Of a stretch of DNA of 64,000 nucleotides, positions 46,544 to 56,268 are shown in pieces. Source of the stretch: Streptococcus oralis (lineage in GTDB: Bacteria; Bacillota; Bacilli; Lactobacillales; Streptococcaceae). The stretch spans positions 620,001-684,000 of the forward strand of contig NZ_CP066059.1 in assembly GCF_016127915.1 (NCBI RefSeq), read 5' to 3'. The notes under the pieces were generated by a model. That model saw only the letters and a list, made by a program, of their open reading frames with translations. It was not told the DNA's origin and ran no database searches. Numbering within the stretch: position 1 is the first letter of the stretch; every line of letters starts with the position of its first letter. A program made the position numbers and the translations under genes.

Positions 46544-48707
46544 GTCAATCTCCTACGTATGCGGGAAAAACAACTCTCAAATCGAGCAATTCGGAAAGAT
46601 GCGGGGATCACACCCGCTTGTGCGGGAAAAACAATGTGTTTAAGTCTTTATCAGTCATGCTGATAGGATCACACCCGCGTGTGCGGAAAAAACGGGCTGT
46701 AATCTGTCATTAAGCGGAAGGTCACGGGATCACACCCGCGTGTGCGGGAAAAACTAATGCAGATAATAATAAAGCAAATCCATAATGGGATCACCCCCGC
46801 GTGTGCGGGAAAAACTTCCTAAATGTTTTTGAAATTGCTTTAGGCTCAGGATCACCCCCGCGTGTGCGGGAAAAACACCAGGTCTTTTTTTGAGACCGCA
46901 AAAGACTACGGATCACCCCCGCGTGTGCGGGAAAAACGGATTTTAAATTTAAGCGTTTATGTCGCGAAAGGGATCACCCCCGCGTGTGCGGGAAAAACTT
47001 TTTCAAAATGACCAAGCGGACGGCTCCGCCAGGATCACCCCCGCGTGTGCGGGAAAAACCACTTGAAGCTGGAGCAGTTCCTGATGTAGCTGGGATCACC
47101 CCCGCGTGTGCGGGAAAAACTCACTGAGGCCCCACTTAGCCCCCAACTCTTCCAGGATCACCCCCGCGTGTGCGGGAAAAACTTGACGAAATCAATACAG
47201 CTTTACCTGAGTTTGGGATCACCCCCGCGTGTGCGGGAAAAACAAACGCCTTTGAGAGCTTGATGTCAAGGCAAGAGGATCACCCCCGCGTGTGCGGGAA
47301 AAACACTTTTGCCGTCATCTCTTGTCCATTGACAATAGGATCACACCCGCGTGTGCGGGAAAAACTCAGGCAGTCAAAAAAACACTATGACTTTGACAGA
47401 ATCACACCCGCGTGTGCGGGAAAAACTTTGACTTGTAGCGACGGTCTGAGATTTCTTTAGGATCACACCCGCGTATGCGGGAAAAACTTAGGACTTGAGA
47501 GCAAACCTGCCTCAAGCTCAGGATCACACCCGCATGTGCGGGAAAAACGTGGGTTACACGGAAAGTTACGCTTGTGGACTGGGATCACACCCGCGTGTGC
47601 GGGAAAAACTTAAAAATAGAAAGGAAAATTTCTAAAATATTGGGATCACACCCGCGTGTGCGGGAAAAACGGCTTCAAGCGCCTTATTTTGCGTTTTAAG
47701 ACGGGATCACACCCGCGTGTGCGGGAAAAACCGTTCATGAAATCCTTGAAAGACTTTCGGGGCAGGATCACCCCCGCGTGTGCGGGAAAAACGTAAGGAT
47801 TGCAGCACTTGAAACGTCTTGCGTAGGATCACCCCCGCGTATGCGGGAAAAACTCACCCTCATGGTCATTGATAGTCATAATCATGGGATCACCCCCGCG
47901 TGTGCGGGAAAAACCTACCGTCATTCTTACCGATGACCAAGCCCTCAGGATCACCCCAGCATGTGCGGGAAAAACAAAGGCATTAAAAAGCCCTCTTTAC
48001 TATACCCAGGATCACCCCCGCTTCTGCGGGAAAAACCACGGTTTCTATTTCAACGGTCAGAAGCAAATGGGATCAATCCCACGTCTGCGGGAAAAACACA
48101 ACCATTCAAAAGGTCATTTTCTTAGACCCAGGATCACCCTCGCATATGCGGGAAAAACTTACTTGTTTCTTTCTTATTATCTTCAATCGTAGAATCACCC
48201 CCGCGTGTGCGGGAAAAACTTCAAGTGCCTTGATTTGCTTATCCTGGTCTTGGGATCATCCCCGCGTGTGCGGGAAAAATATATCAGACATCTTGAAGAT
48301 GGTAAGAGTCTTGGGATCACCCCCGCTTCTGCGGGAAAAACGGATATCCACCCCGTTCGTACAAGTGAATTGTGGGATCACTCCCGCGTGTGCGGGAAAA
48401 ACATTTGACTCAATATGGGAATGTCAATCGTGTTAGGATTACCCCCGCTTCTGCGGGAAAAAACCTGCCAAAATGACAAGGATGCTGACTGCACCGGGAT
48501 CACCCCCGCGTGTGCGGGAAAAATAGGCTATAATCAGTCACCAAACGGAAAGTCACGGGATCACCCCCGCGTATGCGGGAAAAACAGATTGGCAAAGAAT
48601 ATCGCAAGAGCAGTGGTAGGATCACCCCCGCGTATGCGGGAAAAACGTGGTACAGAATACGTCGCTGAAAAAGATTTGGGGATCACCCCCGCGTGTGCGG
48701 GAAAAAC
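46544..48707 (-). CRISPR. Type I-E CRISPR array, 36 repeats and 35 spacers
   Basis: A 28-base repeat, on the plus strand GGATCACCCCCGCG then TGTGCGGGAAAAAC, recurs every 61 bases (33-base spacers, one of 34 after the repeat at 47093). Repeats start at 46544 (degenerate), 46605 and then to 48680. The stem is CCCGC/GCGGG around a four-base loop. The reverse complement begins GTTTTTCCCGCACACGC, as I recall for S. thermophilus CRISPR4. Transcription is probably leftward, the same direction as the cas genes: the degenerate repeat is then the trailer-end repeat, and its changes fall at its 3' end as usual. Predicted ORFs across the array (ITPACAGKT-type repeats) are artefacts. Confidence 0.97.
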
Positions 48708-48786
48708 TGTTCTACGTAAATAAAGCTGACACGATCACTTATTTTAGGAAGTTCTCGCAGAGATGTTTTCTTCGTTCCACTTTTTT
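48708..48786 (-). promoter_or_regulatory. Short leader between cas6e and the array
   Basis: Only 79 bases separate the cas6e stop codon from the first repeat. This AT-rich stretch is the only possible leader and promoter for the array besides read-through from the cas operon. In complete I-E loci cas1 and cas2 lie between cas6e and the leader; none of either remains here. Confidence 0.55.
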
Positions 48787-49434
48787 TTACCATGATTCGT
48801 TTCCCAATGGAATAACGGTCATTAAACCAAAACCGTATGCTTTTTTCTTTCCCATTCCTTCAGTCAAAAGCTTCTTAAAAAGATCTGCATCACTAACTGT
48901 TAAGACCCCTTCATAAACAACCTTTATCAATCGGATAGGTTTAACAGCTTTTTTAAACACCTCATAACCACGTTCAACGATTGAAAAATCTTCTTTTATC
49001 AGTGAGAATCCATTTTTGTCAGAGCGTTCTACTAGATAATTCATCTGATGTTCACTCGTAATATGAGGTTTTACAATACCTCTTTTAAGATTATCTGGTG
49101 ATACTAAGGAAATAACTGGATTAAGCACCACTCGAAATTTCATTCGGCTACCAGTATAGATGTTATCTAAAAATTGTTGATAATCCTTGGTTTGAGCACT
49201 ACCAGCAACCCCATATTTTTCTAATCCTTGTAAATCAGGTTTATTTTTACTAACAATAATCAGGTAATCTTTATCTTGGATACGATCTATACGCCATAAT
49301 TTTCTTGTTCGAATAGATTGTTCCATTTCTTCTGGAAAACTCTCTTCTACCCAAGCATGATATGCGCCTATATGTGTTAAGCGCCTAATTTTTCGGCGAT
49401 TGGTCCGATCAATTTCTACTCTTGAGATATACAT
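48787..49434 (-). CDS. cas6e: CRISPR endoribonuclease Cas6e
   Basis: The 215-residue protein cuts the repeat RNA to give crRNAs and stays on the hairpin. It starts MYISRVEIDRTNRR as usual. H26 in GAYHAWVE is the likely catalytic histidine, with Y25 beside it. The glycine-rich GMGKKKAYGFGLMTV (about 193-207) near the C-terminus binds RNA. It is last in the cas operon and four bases after cas5e. Confidence 0.95.
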   Translation of the reverse strand: MYISRVEIDRTNRRKIRRLTHIGAYHAWVEESFPEEMEQSIRTRKLWRIDRIQDKDYLIIVSKNKPDLQGLEKYGVAGSAQTKDYQQFLDNIYTGSRMKFRVVLNPVISLVSPDNLKRGIVKPHITSEHQMNYLVERSDKNGFSLIKEDFSIVERGYEVFKKAVKPIRLIKVVYEGVLTVSDADLFKKLLTEGMGKKKAYGFGLMTVIPLGNESW

Positions 49435-49438
49435 ACCA

Positions 49439-50158
49439 TCAATCTCCTATACTCTTAAAAACATCATGTGCCGTATTTTTATCTCGAAACGAATTCCGAA
49501 CTTGAACCAGTTCTCTAGTTTCATACCTATAGCCAAATCTTCTCCCCTTTTGTGAAAAAGACTTGACAACATCTTGTCTCAATTGATAAATACCTCTATC
49601 GGTTAAATGTCTATCAGAATAGATTTCTAAAGTTACGGCATCCATAAACTTTCTCTTCATAAACCATGGTGAAGCTTGCCATTCAAGAGTTCTCAAACTT
49701 TCAACTGCTCCAATCTCAGTTTCACCTAAGATAAAATCTGCAGTCAACGGCAGAGCCCTTCTTCCCATAAATGGTTGGAAATAGGGATTTCTCAAAGCTT
49801 GTAAAATCATTTCCAAAAACTGCTCATTATTATGAGAAAGAGCCACTACAAAAACAGCATCTTCTAAATAATAACGATTTGTGACATAATTTCGTTCAAA
49901 CTTTCCTTTTTCTGTATACTTCTGTGCAATATGAAAATCTCTGAGTAAATTTCCTTGTTGATCCACTCGAACTGCAAAATCCAGCTCGTTTAAACGAACA
50001 ATTTTTTCATCATCGTCTCGACGATATCCTAGACTTGAAGCAATCAACCCAATAACAGAACTCTTAGAAGGATAAAAATCCGTATGTCTTGTTTCGAAAT
50101 GTGAACTTGTCCCCCAAGATTGCAAAGGACCAGCAAATTTCAACAAAATAGTCTTCAT
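49439..50158 (-). CDS. cas5e: Cascade subunit Cas5e
   Basis: The 239-residue subunit binds the 5' handle of the crRNA. The N-terminus MKTILLKFAGPLQSWG is the family signature, followed by HFETRHTDFYPSKSSVIGLIA. The ATG at 50158 is chosen because an AGGTG lies ahead of it; a GTG three codons upstream touches the cas7e stop. Confidence 0.93.
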   Translation of the reverse strand: MKTILLKFAGPLQSWGTSSHFETRHTDFYPSKSSVIGLIASSLGYRRDDDEKIVRLNELDFAVRVDQQGNLLRDFHIAQKYTEKGKFERNYVTNRYYLEDAVFVVALSHNNEQFLEMILQALRNPYFQPFMGRRALPLTADFILGETEIGAVESLRTLEWQASPWFMKRKFMDAVTLEIYSDRHLTDRGIYQLRQDVVKSFSQKGRRFGYRYETRELVQVRNSFRDKNTAHDVFKSIGD

Positions 50159-50167
50159 GCCATTCAC

Positions 50168-51241
50168 CTATTTTTTGAGGAATTGTTCTAAGGTTTCCGA
50201 AAAATCTTTTAATAATTCTGAAACTGAATATTTTTCCTCACCAATTTGTTTTAAACTCTCATTTTCATCCAAAGTCACATAGAAAGTCAAAAGTGGTTTA
50301 TTCACGAATTTTTCAACTCTTGTATACTCTTTAGACAGTTTTTCAATAGATTTCGCCACATAACCATCCGTTGATTTAACTGGTTCTTCAAAAGCACTGA
50401 CAAGATTAACAGGACGATCATCACGCAAAGAAACGATTAGAGCCTGCGGTAAAGTTTGATTGGCAAAAGTATTCACTTTTCCTGTCGGGAGGGAATTTGC
50501 AAATGCTTCGATGAATAAATTCAAACTGTTCTTTAAGGATTTCTCATCCTCTAGTTGTTTTGATAATTCATGAATCGCAACATTGGCATAACGATAGAGC
50601 GTAGAAGAGTTAAATTCGATGGTTCCCAGCATACCTGCACCTGCATTATCCTCTGGAGCTAAATCATCAATAGCAGTAAAGAAATCAAATTCAGTTTGTA
50701 CAGCATGTGTTGAAATAGCATGAGCAACTTGAGAGGAAGCATCCTCGTTTAGAACTGGATCTTCAGCTACCATTCGACCGAACATAGCAACATCAATGGC
50801 TGGATTTGAGTTAGCTAGTTTTTGAAGTTCCTTTTTATCAGTCAGATTTTCATAGGCTGCTTGAGCTAATTTCTCAGCTTGTCTATCCCCCATAAAGTAA
50901 AGTGCCTTGACTTTACCTTTTTTCTTAATTCCAGTAGCTATCAAGACTGTATCTGCTTTGGTTAGTGCATCTTCAAAACTGATAGAATTATCTAGTTCTA
51001 CAATTTTACCCGCAACATACCTTACAATGTCTTTTGTTCGGACACCGACATTTGACTGTTCTCCATAAGTATTAAAATAGTCTCTTATAGCTCTCTTCCA
51101 AGCTTGAGAACTCACGCGCGATCTTTTTACGCCACCGTACTGAGCAGTCTTTGGGCTACCTGTATCATCTCTATTCATATTTGAAGGTGGCAAGGTTTGT
51201 ATAGCATGAATATCTAAAAATAAGCGTTGGTTAGTTGTCAT
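50168..51241 (-). CDS. cas7e: Cascade backbone subunit Cas7e
   Basis: The 357-residue RAMP subunit forms the six-fold backbone along the crRNA. SNMNRDDTGSPKTAQYGGV (about 20-38) and RVSSQAWKRAIR (about 42-53) match the family. It overlaps cse2 by 11 bases. Confidence 0.95.
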   Translation of the reverse strand: MTTNQRLFLDIHAIQTLPPSNMNRDDTGSPKTAQYGGVKRSRVSSQAWKRAIRDYFNTYGEQSNVGVRTKDIVRYVAGKIVELDNSISFEDALTKADTVLIATGIKKKGKVKALYFMGDRQAEKLAQAAYENLTDKKELQKLANSNPAIDVAMFGRMVAEDPVLNEDASSQVAHAISTHAVQTEFDFFTAIDDLAPEDNAGAGMLGTIEFNSSTLYRYANVAIHELSKQLEDEKSLKNSLNLFIEAFANSLPTGKVNTFANQTLPQALIVSLRDDRPVNLVSAFEEPVKSTDGYVAKSIEKLSKEYTRVEKFVNKPLLTFYVTLDENESLKQIGEEKYSVSELLKDFSETLEQFLKK

Positions 51242-51824
51242 TGTGTTTTTCTCCTTTGATTTGTTTATAATATGATCTTGCCCAATTTAGGCGAAGATTT
51301 TCTTGTACATTTTTTAAAAACCAATACAAGTCTTCAGCTAACTTAGCATAATCAACCTTTGTAGCAGGAGACTTTGTTTTGAGCAACATCATCATGTGGC
51401 GTAAATGGTAGATCAACTCTTCAAAAGTTGATGATGTAATCATAACATTGAACCTTCTGTCAATGGCTGTCGTGTCATCTCCTTTTCGAAGTTGACTAAG
51501 AGCAGAACCGATATTTTGATAAGTATCGGGCTCATCTAACATCACACTGGTTGAAGTTCCTTGTTGATGTAAGGCGTAAAATTGGATAGCTGTATAAATC
51601 GCTAACTCCTCATAGCTAGGCTGCTGGTATGAATTGACGAACTCCTCTGGTAAATGCTCAAATAAAATCGGCCAGATATCTGTTGCATCGCTCAAGGGTT
51701 TACCCAACGTTTTTCTAATTTTGGCCAGTGCGGCTTTACTCAATGGTGACTCCAACTCATAACTCAATTGTCTAATAATTCTTTTTGTGACAGAACCAAC
51801 TGTCTGTTTGGATTGTTCCAACAC
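51231..51824 (-). CDS. cse2: Cascade small subunit Cse2
   Basis: The all-helical small subunit is about 197 residues long. LAKIRKTLGKPLSDATDIWPILFEHLPEEF lies in about residues 39-68, and RRFNVMITSSTFEELIYHLRHMMMLLK near 123-150. The start is GTG at 51824 or TTG at 51821, both behind AGGAGG; the exact one is unclear because the sequence is GTGTGTGTTG. It follows cse1 closely. Confidence 0.92.
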   Translation of the reverse strand: MLEQSKQTVGSVTKRIIRQLSYELESPLSKAALAKIRKTLGKPLSDATDIWPILFEHLPEEFVNSYQQPSYEELAIYTAIQFYALHQQGTSTSVMLDEPDTYQNIGSALSQLRKGDDTTAIDRRFNVMITSSTFEELIYHLRHMMMLLKTKSPATKVDYAKLAEDLYWFLKNVQENLRLNWARSYYKQIKGEKHNDN

Positions 51825-51833
51825 ACACACCTC

Positions 51834-53501
51834 CTATTTTAATTGTTGATGAAGCAAATATTCAAATGAATTATAGGCAGTTGCAATATTTTTTATTCGA
51901 CCATCTTTTTCAATGCCGAGGTAGTCCCTAGTTCCTCCGTGACCTAAGATGCTCTTTGCTTCAGCTTTAACCATTTTTTTCAGCAAATCTCTCCATTCTT
52001 TGATTTTAGGATCCTTTTCATCATCTGGTAGGATACTGGATAACCATTCTCGAAAAGGGTGATCGATTTTGAAATAGAGCATTTCAACCATCTGATTAGT
52101 ATAATTGTTGTTTGAGATATTCCTGATTTCTTTTAGTTCCTCTATATAGCGTTTATATACTTTGGAAATGACAGTTTTTGTTTCTTCTACCACCTCATTA
52201 ATACGTGGTACCCAACCACTCTCATTAAAATCCGCCAAAACTAAATCATTGATAAGTATAGAGTCAATAACTTCATCAGTTGGAAGCCATGAAGTAGCAT
52301 TTCCATCATCCTGCATACTAATGGAAATAATATTAAATAATCTATTTCCTATTATGTCACCTATATCTCCGAGCCAATCAATAATTCCCGGTTTTCTAAA
52401 GTGCCCTGTTCTATCTTCTACTGCTAGCAAACCAAATGACCGCCACAACGATTGATTCAAGAGATGTTTCCTAGGAGTATAGCTATCTTTATTTTCTCCT
52501 GTAGTATTATATTTCCATGTTGTCATCGGCTCTAAAAAATTGTCCCGATGATTAATTTCGGGTAATTTTACAATCTCAAAAGAGAAAGGCTTATTTAAAT
52601 CATATTCTGGATCAATATAAATCCCTCTGCTCCAAATCGTATACAGATTAGCTAAATCTGTACATTCACTACCAAACAAATAGCGATTAATATTATCAGA
52701 ACTAGCAAATTCCCAACAGGGACATTGAATACTTTCTAAATTACCATGATCATAGAATGGCAAGATACAATTTAGTAACAGCGTTTCAAATAAAGAAGTT
52801 CCCTGTATAAAAACTGCCCCGATATCAAACAACCAGCCCTTTGACACTTTATATTTTTCTTTTCCAAAAATAACTTTATCGGATAATCCTGAGTACCCTT
52901 GAAAAGTTAAAAGCCATCGTGTAACTTCGGAAGCAGTCAGTTGTTCTTTATTTTTACTATTCTTTGGGGAAAATAAGGCTAACTTATTCTCACTCTCTGA
53001 AATCGTTCTATTGATATTTTTCCCAGAGATACTGCTTGCTTTTGCTTTACTAATTTTGTCTGCTACAATATCCTCTTTTCTAACTTGAAAAAATGGATAT
53101 TCCTTATCAAATAAGTAGAAGCGATCCCGCCATTTTTCTAGGTAATGACTAACAATGTCTGGGAACTTACCACTTTCCCAAAGATCTATCCATGTATCAT
53201 ATAAATCATCCTGATAGTCAGCAATATCAGATTCTTCCACAGGCTCAATTTGTTTAAACCGCTCATCTACTGCCAGATACTCATAGACATTACCATCTGC
53301 ATCAAAGCGTGAAAAGACAGTATGTAACACAGCCAGCAAAACTCGCAGCACAGCAAAATCTTGCGTTTTTGTATCTCCTGCTAAATCTTTGTACTGATGA
53401 GCATTTATAAATAATTCCTGCAAGGAAACTTCTTTTGTTGTTCCTTTTTCATCATAAACGACAGAAATCCAGGGTTCATCTAGTAAATTAAATCGACTCA
53501 T
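51834..53501 (-). CDS. cse1: Cascade large subunit Cse1
   Basis: The 555-residue subunit recognises the PAM. It begins MSRFNLLDEPWISV, typical of CasA/Cse1. FLEPMTTWKYNTT and LLAVEDRTGHFRKPG are conserved mid-protein. The C-terminal four-helix bundle is about residues 400-555. It overlaps cas3 by 14 bases, so cas3 and cse1 are translationally coupled. Confidence 0.94.
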   Translation of the reverse strand: MSRFNLLDEPWISVVYDEKGTTKEVSLQELFINAHQYKDLAGDTKTQDFAVLRVLLAVLHTVFSRFDADGNVYEYLAVDERFKQIEPVEESDIADYQDDLYDTWIDLWESGKFPDIVSHYLEKWRDRFYLFDKEYPFFQVRKEDIVADKISKAKASSISGKNINRTISESENKLALFSPKNSKNKEQLTASEVTRWLLTFQGYSGLSDKVIFGKEKYKVSKGWLFDIGAVFIQGTSLFETLLLNCILPFYDHGNLESIQCPCWEFASSDNINRYLFGSECTDLANLYTIWSRGIYIDPEYDLNKPFSFEIVKLPEINHRDNFLEPMTTWKYNTTGENKDSYTPRKHLLNQSLWRSFGLLAVEDRTGHFRKPGIIDWLGDIGDIIGNRLFNIISISMQDDGNATSWLPTDEVIDSILINDLVLADFNESGWVPRINEVVEETKTVISKVYKRYIEELKEIRNISNNNYTNQMVEMLYFKIDHPFREWLSSILPDDEKDPKIKEWRDLLKKMVKAEAKSILGHGGTRDYLGIEKDGRIKNIATAYNSFEYLLHQQLK

Positions 53502-56268
53502 TCTTATTTAACCTCTCCGTTGTAATCCCATATTTTTTATCATATAAGAGTTTAAACCCATTGAGAATAAACTCATTGTTTTCATCAAAAATAATCCCGA
53601 GAGCTCCTTTTAACCATGATGAATTTCGCCATTGACTTAAATAGCTGTTGTTATACCTTTCAAGCTCTTCAATAGTTTGATCGATATTATAGCCCTTGGA
53701 TAAACTCATAGGAAGTCGTAAAGTATTTTGTGCTACTTTTTTAGCGACCAAAGGATTATCAATATTCTGAGATATATCTTGATTTTCAATAAATAAGCTA
53801 TAGCCATCAGACATTTTTTTTAAAGCAATCACTTCAATTGTATCTTCAACATCACGAACCTGAGCATTAGATTTTTCTTCACTATCGTTTGGATGCAGGT
53901 TCTTCAACCAACCAATCAGACTATTGTTTCTATGTCTCGATATTTTTAAGACAGGATCATTGATACGGTATGTTCTTGCCTTTGTTTCCTTATTCTTAAT
54001 CGTGACATCATGCTCCGTCTTAGCATCTAAATATTTTTGCTGAAATTCCTGACTTGAAAACTCAATTGTAAAATCTGGACTATAAACTTTCTGGACTAAT
54101 GGTGAAATATCATCTGGTAATCTCATGATATCTGGTAAAAAGTGCTGAGTTCTGGCTAACAGATAATCACCATAAACAAAACTACTTCCTTCTTCAAAAT
54201 CCAACTCTTGGGAAGTTCCTAAAACGTAAAACCTAGCTATTTTATGCTTTTGAGGTCGGTCTATTTGGTGTCGATGAAGTCGTCCAATACGTTGTATTAG
54301 CAAGTCCATAGGTGCCAGATCACTTATCATCACATCGAAATCAATATCCAAGGATTGCTCAATCACCTGAGTTCCAATGATAACTTTCTTATGTGGACGG
54401 TCTACATTTTTTCCGATTTGTTGTAATAATTCTTTCTCTTTTTGGATTCTTTCGGTCGCAATAAAACTGGAATGAAGTAATTCCACCATATCATCTCCAA
54501 AAATTTCCGAAAAGTTTCTTGCCAACTCTTGGGATCTTCTCACTGTATTGACAATGATTCCAACTACTCCACCGCCCTCAAGGGCATCTTTAACAGTTCC
54601 CAATAACTGCTCTTCTTGTAAACGAATGATGTGAATGTCTTTTATGTTTTGCTTATTGAATGTTGTAACTTGATAAATCTCTGAGCCATCATTATAAGTG
54701 ATTAAAGGATAAACGTCTGTCTTTAATTGGTCCGTATTTTCAATATCTCGCCATTTGATCCCCATCCCAGACATATAGCTTTTAAGGATATTTTCTCTTT
54801 GTTGAGAAGGTAATGTCGCTGACAAAATGACTACTGGAACACCATAGGCTCCCATCCATTTTATCGCCTCCATCAAATATTGACTCATATAAGCATCATA
54901 GGCGTGAACTTCATCAATAATAACAACCTTTTTACTAAAACCTAGATGACGCAAAGCTAAATGTTTTTGTTTCAATGCTAACATTAAGAACTGATCAACA
55001 GTCCCCACTACAAAATCATCTAAAGCCGAAGTCTTTCTCCCAGAAAACCATCCATTAATGATAACGCTACCATTTTCTACATCGTCAAAATTAAATGTAT
55101 TAGCTTTAAGTTTTAAAAAATCTTCGTTTAGAGCTGCTTTCCCGTGTACCAACTGAATAGATAGTATGTCTTCAGAATCATCTTTTAAACTTTCAACCCA
55201 TTTTTCAATACGATTAAAAATCCCATTCGATGTCGCCTGAGTTGGTAAACCAAAAAAAAGACCGCTTCTTCCCGTCTTAGTAGCTAACTGCTCTGCTGTA
55301 ATCAATGAAGCTTCTGTCTTCCCTAACCCCATTGGTGCTTCTAGAACTACAATCCCAGGTTTAGATATTTGAGTAATAACATGAGATAAGGTTGATTGAA
55401 CATTATTAGGTTCAAATCCAAATCTTTCCTTATAGAGACTATCTGGTTTTGAGATATATTTAGGTTGCCACAAACTAGTTTTTTTCCACCTTTCAAACCC
55501 ATCTTGAAGGCGTCTTAACTTATCTACCTCCTCTTTTTCATTGACACTCAATAAAGGAAAGTAGTGCTCGTTACTAGCGATCCAGTCAGCCATAATCAGC
55601 AATCCTGATAAGATAACTTGAGCTGGCTGTTTAATTTTAGGAAGCTCTCTCACAGAGTCAAACCCCAACTCATCTAAAGCACAGTTGAAGATTTCTTTTT
55701 GAACCAAATCCCAATTCTTATGGATAGCACTCTCCTTACTTTCATTTTGAAAATAGTTTGAAAGATAGCTCCCTTGATTTTTTACATCCTCAATCGTATC
55801 AATCGGTCGTCCATGGTGTCCACCAATAATAGTCGAAATATCCTCTTGAACACCATAACTAGATAGCAAATATTGACCTGCAAGGCTGTGATGACTCTTT
55901 TTTGGTGATGATAGTTGAAGTGAACTAATTTTAGTAAATCCTGACTGCTCCAATTTTTCTAATAGTTGAATATCCAAATCATCTGAATTTGCAAATCCTC
56001 TTTGAGTTTGAAAAGCTGGAGTTGCTTTCCCGATATCATGAACAGCAGCTAAAAATTGTGCAAGTCGTTTCCCTAAACCGCCATCATGTGTTACTGAATC
56101 CAGAGAATCCTCAATCAGTTTTTTTTGCCCCTCACTTAACCAATGCTCCCAGAGAAGTCCAATTATATTTTTTGTATCTTCTAGATGCTGAGACAAGGGT
56201 AACCAAAAAAATCTACCATTTTCTTCCTTTTTCTTAGCCCAAAGAGTATCGGACTTTTTCTTAGACAT
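53488..56268 (-). CDS. cas3: CRISPR helicase-nuclease Cas3
   Basis: The 926-residue protein degrades target DNA recruited by Cascade. The HD nuclease domain is at the N-terminus (H28; H77-D78 in AAVHDIGKATPAFQ; HHSLAGQYL; IIGGHHGRP). The SF2 helicase follows with Walker A APMGLGKTEAS (about 313-323), DEVHAYDAY, SATLP and the QRIGRLHRH motif VI. All key residues are present, so interference looks intact. AGGGGATG precedes the ATG. A TATAAAA element lies about 45 bases upstream. Confidence 0.96.
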   Translation of the reverse strand: MSKKKSDTLWAKKKEENGRFFWLPLSQHLEDTKNIIGLLWEHWLSEGQKKLIEDSLDSVTHDGGLGKRLAQFLAAVHDIGKATPAFQTQRGFANSDDLDIQLLEKLEQSGFTKISSLQLSSPKKSHHSLAGQYLLSSYGVQEDISTIIGGHHGRPIDTIEDVKNQGSYLSNYFQNESKESAIHKNWDLVQKEIFNCALDELGFDSVRELPKIKQPAQVILSGLLIMADWIASNEHYFPLLSVNEKEEVDKLRRLQDGFERWKKTSLWQPKYISKPDSLYKERFGFEPNNVQSTLSHVITQISKPGIVVLEAPMGLGKTEASLITAEQLATKTGRSGLFFGLPTQATSNGIFNRIEKWVESLKDDSEDILSIQLVHGKAALNEDFLKLKANTFNFDDVENGSVIINGWFSGRKTSALDDFVVGTVDQFLMLALKQKHLALRHLGFSKKVVIIDEVHAYDAYMSQYLMEAIKWMGAYGVPVVILSATLPSQQRENILKSYMSGMGIKWRDIENTDQLKTDVYPLITYNDGSEIYQVTTFNKQNIKDIHIIRLQEEQLLGTVKDALEGGGVVGIIVNTVRRSQELARNFSEIFGDDMVELLHSSFIATERIQKEKELLQQIGKNVDRPHKKVIIGTQVIEQSLDIDFDVMISDLAPMDLLIQRIGRLHRHQIDRPQKHKIARFYVLGTSQELDFEEGSSFVYGDYLLARTQHFLPDIMRLPDDISPLVQKVYSPDFTIEFSSQEFQQKYLDAKTEHDVTIKNKETKARTYRINDPVLKISRHRNNSLIGWLKNLHPNDSEEKSNAQVRDVEDTIEVIALKKMSDGYSLFIENQDISQNIDNPLVAKKVAQNTLRLPMSLSKGYNIDQTIEELERYNNSYLSQWRNSSWLKGALGIIFDENNEFILNGFKLLYDKKYGITTERLNKNESI

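Noticed and set aside
48708..48786. A cas1 or cas2 fragment in the leader
   Set aside because: No coding frame in 79 bases matches either protein.
46605..48916. Several open frames with ITPACAGKT or DHPRVCGKN-type repeats
   Set aside because: They are translations of the CRISPR repeats and change with the spacers; they are not genes.
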